In this document: in pieces, positions 1 to 9,233 of the stretch
Layout: each line of letters starts with the position of its first letter
Numbering within the stretch: position 1 is the first letter of the stretch
NCBI RefSeq assembly: GCF_000800805.1
Contig: NZ_CP010070.1
Coordinates: 1,178,001 to 1,242,000, forward strand
From: Candidatus Methanoplasma termitum
GTDB taxonomy: Archaea > Thermoplasmatota > Thermoplasmata > Methanomassiliicoccales > Methanomethylophilaceae
Reading direction: 5' to 3'
DNA length: 64,000 nt
Position numbers and translations under genes: made by a program
The notes under the pieces: generated by a model
Database searches by the model: none
Seen by the model: the letters and a program-made list of their open reading frames with translations, nothing else
What the model was told of the DNA's origin: nothing

Positions 1-2
1 GT

Positions 3-731
3 GGCGAAAAAGTAGCTCTCGTGGGGGAGAGTGGTTGTGGAAAGACAACAATTTGTAAAGTCATCATGGGACTCTGGGTTCCTGAAAGCGGAAAGGTGAA
101 TATTGCCGGATACGACCTTGAAGAACTTGACATACAATCATATAGAAAAAGAGTGGCATACGTCCGACAAGAAGTTGAATTGTTCAGCGGAACAATAACA
201 GATAACATTCGAGTTTCACTTCCAACAGCCACCGACGATGACATTCGAAGGGCGTGTGAAATGGCAGGTTGTTCAGATTTCATCAGCAGGCTACCTTCAA
301 GATATGAAACTTATCTAGAAGAGGCGGGAGCAAACCTTTCCGGTGGTGAAAGGCAACGCATAGGGTTGGCAAGAGCGTTTGTGAAGAAACCGGAGTTACT
401 GATCCTGGATGAAGCCACCAGTAATCTCGATTTCTTATCTGAAGCAAAAGTTTACGACACGTTATTCAATAAGCTGAAGTGCACCACTATCATCGTTGCG
501 CACAGACTATCTACAATAAGAAGATGTGATAAAATTTTCATGATGGCCAATGGGAAGGTTGCAGAGGCTGGAACTCACGATGAGCTTATTGAAAAGCATG
601 GGTTATACTGGAAGATGTGGAATAGCCAGATAGGGAATGATGTTTCTTCAACAAAAGAAGACAAGCTGAAGAATCAATCGAAAGAAGACGCCATGTATGA
701 AAATGATGATGATTTCATTTCATATGTGTGA
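3..731 (+). CDS. ABC transporter ATP-binding domain, 3' part of an exporter gene
   Basis: This is the nucleotide-binding domain of an ABC exporter, which hydrolyses ATP at the inner face of the membrane to drive substrate export. The frame is open to the window edge (GEKVALVGESGCGKTT), so the N-terminal membrane domain lies upstream and the gene is partial. Visible motifs are Walker A (GESGCGKTT), a Q-loop (VRQEVELFSG), the signature LSGGERQR, Walker B with D-loop (LLILDEATSNLD) and the H-loop histidine (VAHRLST). The order and spacing match the MsbA/LapB-like exporter group in which transmembrane and ATPase domains are fused. A charged C-terminal tail of about 35 residues follows the domain. 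The substrate cannot be told from this fragment. Confidence 0.93.
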   Translation, partial: GEKVALVGESGCGKTTICKVIMGLWVPESGKVNIAGYDLEELDIQSYRKRVAYVRQEVELFSGTITDNIRVSLPTATDDDIRRACEMAGCSDFISRLPSRYETYLEEAGANLSGGERQRIGLARAFVKKPELLILDEATSNLDFLSEAKVYDTLFNKLKCTTIIVAHRLSTIRRCDKIFMMANGKVAEAGTHDELIEKHGLYWKMWNSQIGNDVSSTKEDKLKNQSKEDAMYENDDDFISYV

Positions 732-775
732 TGAGAGTGATCAAGGTTTCTGCCTACTGCTAACAGGAAATCACA

Positions 776-1802
776 TCAGCATCCCCGAACTTGACATTTC
801 CAGACCAACCCCGAAGTTGTGACTATGCATCTAAACCTGGCCTTGGCGTGTCTTGTTTCCTCCTTACGCCCGGCCAGCACTTCTCCCAGAACGCGTTTTA
901 TCATTGAATTCACGGTTTCGGCGATAGCCCTGATGCCGTACGTTGATTTGAGTTCCGTTCCTTCCGTCAGCTCCCTCTTCATCCTGTTCCTGTTGACCCC
1001 TCTTGTTCTCGTTCCGTTCCTGAACGTCCTTGCGGGTATGACGGCCTCGGCATCCAGATACTTCCTGACCATCTTGTGGACGTACTCGGCATCGTATCCC
1101 TTGTCTGCAACCAACGCCTCGATCCGGAACTCCGCATCGGCGAGTTTTGTCAGAAGGGCCCCATTCTTTTCACGTCGGCGGTCCTTGAGTCGGCGCGGTG
1201 TCCGCGGTCAATATCGCTTTCGTATGAACGCATACGGCCAGCGTCAGCTTCGTATACCCTCTGACGACCGCTTCCTCAATGCCGAAGTACTTCAGCTGGA
1301 GGATATAATGTTTGGATGCATGCGAAGTCGGCATCCCCGTCGCATCCGCCGCAACGATGACGTCATCGTTGCCGACGATCATCATGCTCTGGGTCGCCAG
1401 GATGCGGCCCAATACTCCGGGGTTCAAACGCCCCCTGAATTTGCGGAGGGTCGTCTCTTCGGGAATATCCGATATCCCCGTCGCTTCCGTGACGGTGACA
1501 AGCGACGGAAGTATCATAGAGAACTCGGCAAAGGATTTCCCGAGATATTCTTTCACCGCCAATAAGGCCACCTTCGCATGGTCTGAATATGTTCTCTTGC
1601 TCTTCTTCGACGAATATTCCAGATATCCCATACCTGAAAGTATCAAGAATGTTGTCCTCACTATACCGGCTAACCTGTCGGCTCTCCGAGCCGTTCCTCT
1701 GCATCCCACACTAATCCCATCCTTGGGATGGCCATTCTCTGATCGGATCAGCCATCCCGTGGGAGTGAAATGGTCTTGCCAGCGATAAAAATATAATGCC
1801 AA
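776..1802 (-). pseudogene. IS4/IS5-type DDE transposase, frameshifted
   Basis: This is a DDE transposase in two frames. The 5' part (1170-1802) carries the first catalytic Asp in VAADATGM. The 3' part (readable from about 1200 down to 776) carries the second Asp in VADKGYD and the Y-x2-R-x3-E-x6-K signature in YGIRAIAETVNSMIK. The frames join near 1195-1205 by a one-base shift: the 5' frame runs into TAPTQGPPT-stop, while the other frame continues RRLKDRRREKNGALLTKLAD into the second Asp motif. The true start is uncertain; conserved-looking sequence begins near SKKSKRTYSDHAK. I found no convincing terminal inverted repeats or target duplication. A programmed frameshift is possible in IS elements, but no slippery run is evident at the junction, so I call it broken. 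Confidence 0.75.
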
Positions 1803-1856
1803 AACAATTCAAGATCGGTCAACAGTATAATTTCCTGAAAGCCTTGACCTACATTT

Positions 1857-1867
1857 CTTTTATATAC
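1857..1867 (+). promoter_or_regulatory. TATA-like promoter of the zinc-ribbon/aEF1B pair
   Basis: A TTTTATATAC run lies about 25-30 bases before the ATG at 1889, the distance expected for an archaeal TATA box serving a leaderless or very short leader. It lies just beyond the end of the broken transposase, so the IS insertion has left this promoter intact. Confidence 0.5.
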
Positions 1868-1888
1868 AGGCAACACATCGCCAACCCC

Positions 1889-2056
1889 ATGGTAAAGGAT
1901 AAGATATGTTCCTCCTGTGGAAAGAGGCTTATCGGTCACGGGAACACCACATTCAAATGCCCGAAATGCGGGAACACCGACATCGGAAGATGTGACCAGT
2001 GCCGCGACCAGAGCGTATCGTACGAATGTAAAAAATGCGGTTTCATAGGACCTTGA
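1889..2056 (+). CDS. Small zinc-ribbon protein (HVO_2753-like)
   Basis: This 55-residue protein is almost entirely two zinc-binding knuckle pairs: CSSC, CPKC, CDQC and CKKC. That is enough ligands for two zinc ions. It matches the archaeal family of small Zn-ribbon, presumed RNA-binding proteins (HVO_2753 type) commonly found directly upstream of the aEF1B gene, as here. I chose the ATG at 1889 because the upstream extension in this frame has no family-like sequence and the TATA-like box sits about 25 bases ahead. The next gene starts 9 bases after the stop, so the two are probably cotranscribed. Its molecular role is not established by the sequence; a link to translation is inferred from the neighbour. 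Confidence 0.85.
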   Translation: MVKDKICSSCGKRLIGHGNTTFKCPKCGNTDIGRCDQCRDQSVSYECKKCGFIGP

Positions 2057-2065
2057 GGTGTGATC

Positions 2066-2335
2066 ATGGGACAGATCGTAGCAGCATATGACCTGATGCC
2101 CGAGAGCACGGAAGTGAATCTTGAGGCAGTGGTAAAGAAGATCCGCGGCATAGTCCCGAAGGGAGTGCAGGTCCTTGATCATAAGATCCTGCCCGTCGCA
2201 TTCGGACTGAAGAAGATCAACATAGGATTCTCGATCAACGATGAGAACGAGACCGCCGGCAGCGACCTCGAGAATGCTCTTTCTTCACTGCCCGGAATAG
2301 AGAACATAGAATGCGTATCCAGTACGCTTCTCTGA
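2066..2335 (+). CDS. ef1b: Elongation factor 1-beta (aEF1B)
   Basis: This is the guanine-nucleotide exchange factor that recharges EF-1alpha with GTP during translation elongation in the cytoplasm. The 89-residue length fits the archaeal single-domain form. The pattern begins MGQIVAAYDLMPES, contains KILPVAFGLKKINI (the conserved VAFGLKAL-like strand-helix) and ends in the characteristic VSSTLL-like tail. I chose the ATG at 2066 because a GAGGTG Shine-Dalgarno at 2055-2060 is correctly spaced; a GTG at 2060 would overlap that site. It follows the zinc-ribbon gene by 9 bases. Confidence 0.93.
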   Translation: MGQIVAAYDLMPESTEVNLEAVVKKIRGIVPKGVQVLDHKILPVAFGLKKINIGFSINDENETAGSDLENALSSLPGIENIECVSSTLL

Positions 2336-2340
2336 AAAAA

Positions 2341-2386
2341 ATTCTCAGCCGGCTCCTGCCGGCATAACTCGCTTTTCAGCGAGAAT
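2341..2386. terminator. Compound hairpin between convergent aEF1B and malic enzyme genes
   Basis: Two nested hairpins, GCCGGC-TCCT-GCCGGC (2348-2363) and CTCGC/GCGAG (2368-2383), are enclosed by ATTCTC (2341-2346) and GAGAAT (2381-2386). On the minus strand the structure runs into a T7 tract. It lies just after the aEF1B stop and may act for both converging transcripts. Confidence 0.5.
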
Positions 2387-2389
2387 AAT

Positions 2390-2416
2390 TAAAAAAAGAG
2401 AAGGTTTCCCTTCTTG
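2390..2416 (-). terminator. Terminator of the malic enzyme gene
   Basis: On the minus strand, a perfect 6-bp stem AGAAGG/CCTTCT closed by a GAAA tetraloop is followed at once by C and a run of T. It begins a few bases after the malic enzyme stop codon. The hairpin-plus-T-tract form is typical of an intrinsic terminator. Confidence 0.65.
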
Positions 2417-2417
2417 T

Positions 2418-3836
2418 TTATTTCTTACTGCGCTTTTTGGGGGCGGGTGCGGGTGCGCCTGCTGAGTTGAAGGCCAGTTCCGCATCTGCGATGAAGCCTT
2501 CCTTCATCAGCTTGTCAGTCATCTCTCTGGATCTCCTGATCATGAAGTCGGCCCTCTCAAAGAGTTCCTGCCTGCTCAGTTTGAGTCTGGCGACACCCTG
2601 CTGCTGCGCCTTGAGAGCAACCGCCACCGCTTCCCTCGGGAAGGGCTCGATCTCGCTCATCTTGGGTATGATGTACTCCTCGTGTATTCCCTTCTCTTCG
2701 GCGCACTTAGCCAGCTCTTCAGCTGCTGCGATGCACATCTCGTCCGTGATGGTCTTTGCCCTTACGTCGAGGGTACCACGGAATATCGCCGGGAATCCCA
2801 TTGAGTTGTTGACCTGGTTCGGGAAGTCCGAACGTCCGGTAGCGAATATCTTCACACCATACTCTTTAGCTTCCCAGGGCCACATCTCGGGGATCGGGTT
2901 CGCCGTTGCGAACACTACCGGATCGTCGGCCATGCCTTTGATCCACTCTGCGGGTATCGTTCCGGGGCCTGGAGCCGACGCCGCAACGACTATGTCGGCG
3001 CCCTTCATCGCCTCTTTTATGCCTCCGGTCTTTCCTGCGCCGTTGGTCTTCTCGCATATCTCCCATTTTTGCTTGAACTTTCCGTTAGCTGCATCTTTGC
3101 GGATATCGTCTCTTGAAAGATTCAGTATTCCCTTTGAGTCGCACATAGAGAGTTTTTTCGGGTTGAACCCTGTCGCAAGCAGGAGCCTCGATATCGCAAT
3201 GGCTGCCGCTCCCGCACCGACAACGCACAGGTTGGACTCGTTGAATTTCTTCCCCACGAGTTTCATTGCGTTTATGGCGGCGGCGACCGTAACGCATGCA
3301 GTTCCCTGCTGGTCGTCGTGCCATACCGGGATCTTACAGTCCCTTCTGAGCTCGTCAAGAATATCGAAACATTTCGGGTTAGAGATATCCTCAAGGTTTA
3401 TACCTCCGAAGGACGGGGCTATCAGCCTTACTGTGTCAATGATCTTTTGCGGGTCTTTGGTGTCAAGACATATCGGCACGCTGTCCACGCCGCCGAGATA
3501 CTTGAAAAGCATTGATTTTCCTTCCATGACTGGCATTGCGGCCTCCGGCCCTATGTCGCCCAGTCCTAAAACACGCGTTCCGTCCGAAACTACTGCAACA
3601 GTGTTCCATTTGCATGTGTGCTCGTACACCAGGTCGGGTTCCTTTGCGATGGCCTTACACGGCTCTGCTACACCTGGAGAATACCAGATCGCAAAGTCAT
3701 TGAAGGATCTCACGCACGCTTTCGATGTTATCTCGATCTTTCCCCCATAGTACTTGTGTAGGATCATTGCGTCCTGCCCGGGCTTCTTCGCCTTCTCAAG
3801 ACGCTCTTCTACCGTTATTTCTTCGTCGTTACTCAT
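2418..3836 (-). CDS. Malic enzyme (oxaloacetate-decarboxylating malate dehydrogenase)
   Basis: Malic enzyme converts malate to pyruvate and CO2 with reduction of NAD(P)+, linking C4 acids and pyruvate in central metabolism. The N-terminal half carries the family signature YSPGVAEPC near residue 52 and the GDIGPEAAMPVMEGK segment. The Rossmann domain has VVGAGAAAIAI near residue 206 and the ASAPGPGTIP/ATANPIPEM loops. The 472-residue length matches the short bacterial/archaeal form without a fused phosphotransacetylase domain. The C-terminus ends in an Ala/Pro and Lys-rich tail (APAPKKRSKK) that looks disordered. The ATG at 3836 is preceded by a GGAGAG Shine-Dalgarno. Cofactor preference cannot be decided here. 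Confidence 0.93.
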   Translation of the reverse strand: MSNDEEITVEERLEKAKKPGQDAMILHKYYGGKIEITSKACVRSFNDFAIWYSPGVAEPCKAIAKEPDLVYEHTCKWNTVAVVSDGTRVLGLGDIGPEAAMPVMEGKSMLFKYLGGVDSVPICLDTKDPQKIIDTVRLIAPSFGGINLEDISNPKCFDILDELRRDCKIPVWHDDQQGTACVTVAAAINAMKLVGKKFNESNLCVVGAGAAAIAISRLLLATGFNPKKLSMCDSKGILNLSRDDIRKDAANGKFKQKWEICEKTNGAGKTGGIKEAMKGADIVVAASAPGPGTIPAEWIKGMADDPVVFATANPIPEMWPWEAKEYGVKIFATGRSDFPNQVNNSMGFPAIFRGTLDVRAKTITDEMCIAAAEELAKCAEEKGIHEEYIIPKMSEIEPFPREAVAVALKAQQQGVARLKLSRQELFERADFMIRRSREMTDKLMKEGFIADAELAFNSAGAPAPAPKKRSKK

Positions 3837-3916
3837 GCATTTCTCTCCTTTTTTCTACGAGAATCGTAATATGCCTTCGATTTGCAGACAAATTGCCGAC
3901 ACCTGATTACGCTAAT

Positions 3917-3927
3917 CATATATATAC
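3917..3927 (+). promoter_or_regulatory. TATA box of the COG1031 radical SAM gene
   Basis: An ATATATATACC stretch lies about 25-35 bases before the ATG at 3952. No purine-rich Shine-Dalgarno precedes that ATG (the bases are CCCCCCTCCTAC), so transcription probably starts at or next to the start codon and the mRNA is likely leaderless. Confidence 0.5.
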
Positions 3928-3951
3928 CTAATTTACAATCCCCCCTCCTAC

Positions 3952-5577
3952 ATGACAAAGGACATCAGGATCACATTGGTAGACGGGTACATAGACGACC
4001 CCGCCGCGTTAGGTGTCCCTCCGTACATATCCCCTATGATAAGGGCCATTGCCGGAGCGTCTGTGGATGCGGGTGCAACGGTCGAATATGTTTCGATAGA
4101 TATGATAAGGAATGGGCGGAAGATCCCCGGCGCAGACGTGAGCGTTGTGCTCTCGGGGAACACTGTGCCAGGCAAGTATATTCGATCCATGCCGATGTCA
4201 ACGAAAGAACTGATCTCCATAACGCCGAAGCTCAAAGGCTGGAAGCTCATCGGCGGTTCCGCCGCATCTTCTCCTGCGGCCGAAGGTTTTGATTTTTCGA
4301 TCAAAACGGATCTTGCAGCCTCTCTGTATGACGGCATTATCGGCAAGGAGGTCGGTGAAAGATATCGTACGCTTGACGAATGGAACAGGTGGATGGTCCT
4401 CGGCGCAGATTTAGTGAGCCAGCATCAGGATTTTCCGCATCCTTTGGTTGCGGAGATAGAAACGTACAGAGGCTGCCACAGATACAAAAACGGCGGGTGC
4501 TCATACTGCATCGAGCCGTTGAAAGGAAAGCCGCTCATGCGCTCCCCCAAGGATATTATCGCAGAAGCAGAGAGACTTGTGTCCGTCGGTGTGAGGAACG
4601 TAAGGATCGGGGGGCAGACCTGCATCATATCTTACGGGTCGACGGATGATTCGGATATTCCGACCCCGAACCCACACGCGATACAAGAACTGTTCACCGC
4701 TTTGAATGCCCTTGATCTTAACGTCCTTCATGTGGATAATGCTAACCCGGCCGTCATAGCGTCGCACCCTGATGAATCACGAAAGGTCATAGGGACATTG
4801 GTAGAATGCTGCACATCAGGCAATGTACTGGCACTGGGCCTTGAATCGGCGGATCCCATAGTTTTCAGAGAGAACAACCTCAACTGCACCTCGGAACAGC
4901 TCATCGAATCAGTAAGGATCATCAACGAACTCGGCAGAGAACGCGGGCCGACCGGTCTGCCTAAACTTCTGCCCGGCATCAACATCATCTGCGGCCTCGA
5001 CGGAGAGACGGCTGGCACATACGCAATGGATCTGAACCTTCTTAAAAAGATACTTGAGGAGGATCTGCTGATAAGACGTATCAACATACGCCAGGTCATG
5101 CCGCTCAGAAGGGATTTTCACACTAAGGTCGATAAGAATTCTTTCAAGAAGTTCAAGGAAGCGGTAAGGGAGGAAATCGACCGGGAAATGCTCAGAAGGG
5201 TCATACCCGAAGGTAATGTCCTCAAGGATGTTTACATGGAGATCCATGATGGGAACACAACCTTCGGAAGACAGGTCGGCACATACCCGGTGTTGGTTGG
5301 GATACCGTACAAAGTTGAGTTGGGATCGTCTCATGATGTTGTTATAATCGATTGGGGCTTCAGATCCGTTACCGGGATAACCACGCCCTTCAACATCAAC
5401 ACGATGCCAATGTCTGCGATAGAGGGGCTCCCGGGAATAGGTAAGAAAAGGGCTGCGAGGATAGTTGTCGGGAGGCCGTATCACTCTATGGATGAACTTG
5501 AGGAGGCGATCGGCGATCCTATCGTTTCAGAGAGCCTCGGAAGAGTAATAGAGATCTCTTTTAAATATACTTGCTAA
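3952..5577 (+). CDS. Radical SAM protein with C-terminal helix-hairpin-helix (COG1031)
   Basis: This predicted radical S-adenosylmethionine enzyme would use a 4Fe-4S cluster to cleave SAM and start radical chemistry on an unknown substrate. The N-terminal part (residues 1-150) resembles the B12-binding-like domain of methylthiotransferase-type proteins. The cluster motif is unusual in spacing: CHRYKNGGCSYC, with seven residues between the first and second Cys, near residue 180. Near the C-terminus, LPGIGKKRAARIVVGRPY is a helix-hairpin-helix, suggesting nucleic acid binding. Domain order and length (541 residues) fit COG1031, a family widespread in methanogens and without an assigned reaction. 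Its neighbour malic enzyme is divergently transcribed and probably unrelated. Confidence 0.85.
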   Translation: MTKDIRITLVDGYIDDPAALGVPPYISPMIRAIAGASVDAGATVEYVSIDMIRNGRKIPGADVSVVLSGNTVPGKYIRSMPMSTKELISITPKLKGWKLIGGSAASSPAAEGFDFSIKTDLAASLYDGIIGKEVGERYRTLDEWNRWMVLGADLVSQHQDFPHPLVAEIETYRGCHRYKNGGCSYCIEPLKGKPLMRSPKDIIAEAERLVSVGVRNVRIGGQTCIISYGSTDDSDIPTPNPHAIQELFTALNALDLNVLHVDNANPAVIASHPDESRKVIGTLVECCTSGNVLALGLESADPIVFRENNLNCTSEQLIESVRIINELGRERGPTGLPKLLPGINIICGLDGETAGTYAMDLNLLKKILEEDLLIRRINIRQVMPLRRDFHTKVDKNSFKKFKEAVREEIDREMLRRVIPEGNVLKDVYMEIHDGNTTFGRQVGTYPVLVGIPYKVELGSSHDVVIIDWGFRSVTGITTPFNINTMPMSAIEGLPGIGKKRAARIVVGRPYHSMDELEEAIGDPIVSESLGRVIEISFKYTC

Positions 5578-5609
5578 GTCATATATTAAGAAAAAAATTA
5601 CCTATAGCC

Positions 5610-5635
5610 AGCGTTTGAAAAATGACTATAACGCT
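5610..5635. terminator. Hairpin between COG1031 and the surface protein gene
   Basis: A perfect 6-bp stem AGCGTT/AACGCT encloses TGAAAAATGACTAT. It lies between two converging genes, about 35 bases after the radical SAM stop and 40 bases after the surface-protein stop. A 12-base part, TTGAAAAATGAC, recurs at 9469-9480 at almost the same distance behind the second surface-protein gene. Confidence 0.4.
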
Positions 5636-5675
5636 AAGTCAGGGGCCATACATGATCCAGAGGTTCCTTCCTCTC

Positions 5676-8600
5676 TTAATTTTGAAGTTGTGATTTCTTC
5701 TTTGTCCATATGACCCAGCTCCCTACCCCCACCAGAACCAACAGAGTTGCTGTACCTATGACCCACCAGACAACAAAATTGCTGTTGTCACTGACTCTGT
5801 TTGCATCATCACCGGGGATGTGGAAATACAGATCTATGTGCAGAGGAACGCTGTCATCCTTGAAGGTCAACGATGGGGTCGCCTCTATGTTTGGGGTCTC
5901 CCATTTAGAGAATTCAAAGCCGTCGGCCGCAACGGCTCTGACAGTGATATCCGACCCCTCCGGAATCGCTACCGCTCCTCTGAACCTAACGAAGTCACCG
6001 CCGTTCACGCTGTATTCTGCATATCCGTTCCCTCCTGCGATGTCTATCCTTAAAGTGACCTCGCTTATTGAAACGGCTATTGTCTTCACCTCAATTGTGT
6101 GATTGGAGACAACATTGGTGAAGGTATATGATCCGCTGTCGATCTCCGCTTGTGAAAGGGAATACACACCGTCTATCAACACTTCGGATATCATAAAGCC
6201 GTCGATCGCTGTAAAAAAGACCGTTTGATTATCGCCCCCTATGGCCGATATCCTTCCGCTCGGAGTTATGATCGATCCGTTGCCGGGGAGTATGGTGGTA
6301 TAGTAGGTATTCGGTTCGGCCAACGGACTCTTTTGTTCGAATACTGCCGTGATCGTATCACTGCCCGTAATAGTATATGTGACGGGGGTTTGATTATCTA
6401 TCTTCCCGCCGATCCTGGCAAAACTGACAAAGTTCCATCCTGATATCTCTGTTGCGGTGAATTTTACCGCTGTTGTTCCGAACGGTACTGATAGGACCCA
6501 CGAACCCGGGCCAGTGAACGTCGATGTCCCGGCTTCGACCTTTCCTGTTCCGACAATGGTCAGAGAATAAGTTAATGGAACAGCATAGACCGCAGTTATT
6601 AGTGTGTCACCGTTTACCGGCACAAATAACGATACTTCTCCGCTCGGCATATCGTATGTGAAATCGTTATCTGCTGCAAGCGGCGCTTTGCCCATGGTCA
6701 ACTCGACGCTTGTGGGCAAGTCTGTGCCGGGTGCTGTCATAAGCGTCATCGGATACGGAGGGATCGCACTGTAGACCAATTTGTCCGGGTCGACTGTCGC
6801 GACGGCGGGGTCACCCTCCGGGACGAACCCCGTGTCTACAGTTAATTCGTTTCCGTCTGCGGTTACCGTTGCGAGCACGTACAATACATTGGGGTCTGAT
6901 TCCACCGCCCCGCCGAGTCCCGGCGGTGTAACTACCGCCCGGTACATCGTCCCGCTGTCTGTGTCGATCATCGGAGACAGGGAATATCTTGGGCCGTTAG
7001 CGCCGGGTATGTCCGTCCAGATTATTGCCGACCCGCCCGCAGGCAGAGTTGCAACTTGCCATTGATAGTGGACCGTCTGCCCCGTAGCCGGAGCCGACGT
7101 CGGTGAGACCATGAATGCCGCCGCGCCGTCCAAAAGCTGATACTGAGCATATTGCGGGTCTGCTTGGCCATAGTAGTTCCGGTCAATGGATATGTTCATT
7201 CCGGCGTTGAACGGATTAGGATCAAGAGAAACAGACTGAACAAAGGCCTGCAATATAGGATATCCTTCGTTGGTACCGCCAATTATGGTCCATATGCCCA
7301 TGAAATCCCACCCGGGGCCCGCTCCGAGCATCCCGGTGAAATATGTTGAGTTGGAGTTGCCTGCGTTCGCATCATCCAACGACGGCGTCATAAGTGCCGA
7401 CGCTGCCGTCTTCACACCGGAATGCTGTTCCGCCGGCACTGTACCGGCGGTCTCGTAGACAATATTGCCGTCTCCGTTGCCGGATATTGCGTCGGCGGCC
7501 AAGCCGCCATTTTTGAACAGTTGTTTTTCAAGATAGTAGCAAAGTCTGACGTATATCTGACTTCCCGCTTCGCCGATCAATCCTCCGACATCCAGAGGAT
7601 TGGAACCGTTTGCACTTACTTTGCCTTTATTGTAACATTTGAACAGTGTGAGAGCAGAAGAGCCTGTGGCGCCGCCGACTATGCCTCCCACGTCACGGAA
7701 GTTCGGTCCGGCTGTCATGGTGACATCTATTCCGCCTGCGTTATAGCAGTTCACTACCTCCGCGGACGCTACATCAACTTCTCCTATGATCCCTCCGGCA
7801 AATACGTTAAATGCAGACAAAGCATTGATCTCGCCGTCGTTGTAACACTCCTGAACAGACACCAATCTGGCACTATCGCCTGTTGTCTCACCTATGATGC
7901 CGCCTATCTGGGTAGATCCGACGCTCCCGCTCGTTGTGAACATCGCTTTCAGTGAACCATCGTTATAACATTTGGTGATATTGTATGATGACCCTGCCGG
8001 GGCCGGAGAGCCGGTCGTGTTGTAGAACCCCACTATGCCGCCGACGCGCGCATCGTAGCCGTTGCATTCTCCGTTGATCTCGCCTTGGCTTGAGTTGTAG
8101 GAGTTGGTAATTAAGAGTGTGGCTACTCCCGGATTTACCTGACCGGCAATGCCTCCGACAGAAATTGGGACATTGGTCGGATAAACATTCGAAAGTGCGC
8201 TTACCGGACCGGCGTTGTGGCAGCCGTCTATAGTTGTGTAATTGGATCTGCCGATTATGCCTCCGGCATTGACATTGTTACCGACTGCTGTCAACGCCGC
8301 TATCCTGCCGATGTTCCAAGACCTTAGGATCGATGATGAGTTTGTTGTTGAACCGAAAGTGTCGTCCGCACCCGCAATACCTCCTGCGTGTGCCATGTTG
8401 GCGTCGTTAAAAACAATCGCCGTCGCATATACCGTACGGGAATTGTAACAGTCTGTTATGTTTGTATTGTTTGTTGCCTGGCCAACTACGCCTCCCGCAT
8501 ATGCCAGTGTTGGAGACATTGCAGCCGAATATCCCGACCCGCTCCTGTCAAGTGTGATGCCCAGATCCTGTATCGTTGCACCATCGGTTTGAGCAAAGAG

Positions 8601-9233
8601 GCCGGAATAGGCCGCTCCGGCGTCGTTATAAGCTGCCGTCTTCAATCCATATATAGCATATCCGTTTCCATCGAACTTTCCTGTGAATGGCGATGCTGTA
8701 CCGACCGGAGTGAAATTACCATTGCTGTCGAAGGTTGCATTCAGAGGTGTGCTTGCGTCGAAGAATGTCGACCACGCAAAATTGCCATCGGAGGTTGTGC
8801 CTCCGAGCATAAGATCATATGTACAAGGAATGACGTCTTTGATCGCTACTGTGCCTCCAGCTGCGCTGCTGCTCATTCCGGTGTCGATGATCGCATACAA
8901 TGAAGTTACGGTCACGGCCGCATCGGTTGATGAAACTGTCACGGTCAGAACATTGCCTGACAGTGCCGCCTCGACAGACATCGGCACACCGCCGTTCAGA
9001 TCTTCAGTGATGAATATGTCGTTTGTCAGACAGTAAGACGCGTCTATACTCCACGTGAATCCGCCGTAAACATCCCCTGTACCTACTCTTGCAAGGTCCC
9101 ATTGAGTGCTTACGGGTATGTTGTCAGTTCCTGCACCGCTCATACTGTTTTGTCCGACTAACCCGACGGGTATGATCGTCACAGCCACCAAGACCACTAT
9201 TGTTAACAACAGCGCCGATCTGAAACTCCCCAT
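5676..9233 (-). CDS. Membrane-anchored surface protein with GLUG-like repeats
   Basis: This is a predicted cell-surface protein of 1185 residues. An N-terminal signal sequence (SALLLTIVVLVAVTIIPVGLVG) is followed by about eight GLUG-like repeats (residues 190-590), each with a GGIVGQ/GGIIGE core and a following CYN segment, expected to stack as a beta-solenoid. Next come Ig-like beta-sandwich stretches and a run of Listeria-Bacteroides-type beta repeats with aromatic/Trp positions. A membrane-proximal module of about 210 residues precedes a single C-terminal transmembrane helix (VVWWVIGTATLLVLVGVGSW) and a short basic tail inside the cell. The last 210 residues are clearly related to the end of the neighbouring giant protein. 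Such adhesin-like proteins are typical of gut methanogens; ligand binding is inferred. Confidence 0.85.
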   Translation of the reverse strand: MGSFRSALLLTIVVLVAVTIIPVGLVGQNSMSGAGTDNIPVSTQWDLARVGTGDVYGGFTWSIDASYCLTNDIFITEDLNGGVPMSVEAALSGNVLTVTVSSTDAAVTVTSLYAIIDTGMSSSAAGGTVAIKDVIPCTYDLMLGGTTSDGNFAWSTFFDASTPLNATFDSNGNFTPVGTASPFTGKFDGNGYAIYGLKTAAYNDAGAAYSGLFAQTDGATIQDLGITLDRSGSGYSAAMSPTLAYAGGVVGQATNNTNITDCYNSRTVYATAIVFNDANMAHAGGIAGADDTFGSTTNSSSILRSWNIGRIAALTAVGNNVNAGGIIGRSNYTTIDGCHNAGPVSALSNVYPTNVPISVGGIAGQVNPGVATLLITNSYNSSQGEINGECNGYDARVGGIVGFYNTTGSPAPAGSSYNITKCYNDGSLKAMFTTSGSVGSTQIGGIIGETTGDSARLVSVQECYNDGEINALSAFNVFAGGIIGEVDVASAEVVNCYNAGGIDVTMTAGPNFRDVGGIVGGATGSSALTLFKCYNKGKVSANGSNPLDVGGLIGEAGSQIYVRLCYYLEKQLFKNGGLAADAISGNGDGNIVYETAGTVPAEQHSGVKTAASALMTPSLDDANAGNSNSTYFTGMLGAGPGWDFMGIWTIIGGTNEGYPILQAFVQSVSLDPNPFNAGMNISIDRNYYGQADPQYAQYQLLDGAAAFMVSPTSAPATGQTVHYQWQVATLPAGGSAIIWTDIPGANGPRYSLSPMIDTDSGTMYRAVVTPPGLGGAVESDPNVLYVLATVTADGNELTVDTGFVPEGDPAVATVDPDKLVYSAIPPYPMTLMTAPGTDLPTSVELTMGKAPLAADNDFTYDMPSGEVSLFVPVNGDTLITAVYAVPLTYSLTIVGTGKVEAGTSTFTGPGSWVLSVPFGTTAVKFTATEISGWNFVSFARIGGKIDNQTPVTYTITGSDTITAVFEQKSPLAEPNTYYTTILPGNGSIITPSGRISAIGGDNQTVFFTAIDGFMISEVLIDGVYSLSQAEIDSGSYTFTNVVSNHTIEVKTIAVSISEVTLRIDIAGGNGYAEYSVNGGDFVRFRGAVAIPEGSDITVRAVAADGFEFSKWETPNIEATPSLTFKDDSVPLHIDLYFHIPGDDANRVSDNSNFVVWWVIGTATLLVLVGVGSWVIWTKKKSQLQN

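Noticed and set aside
1190-1205. Programmed -1 or +1 frameshift in the transposase at 776-1802
   Set aside because: No A6-, AAAAAAG- or similar slippery run with a following structure is visible at the junction, so simple mutation is the better explanation.
2437-3750. A 437-residue plus-strand open frame opposite the malic enzyme gene
   Set aside because: It is the antisense shadow of a gene with full malic enzyme motifs and has a low-complexity Ser-, Ala- and Leu-rich composition without domains.
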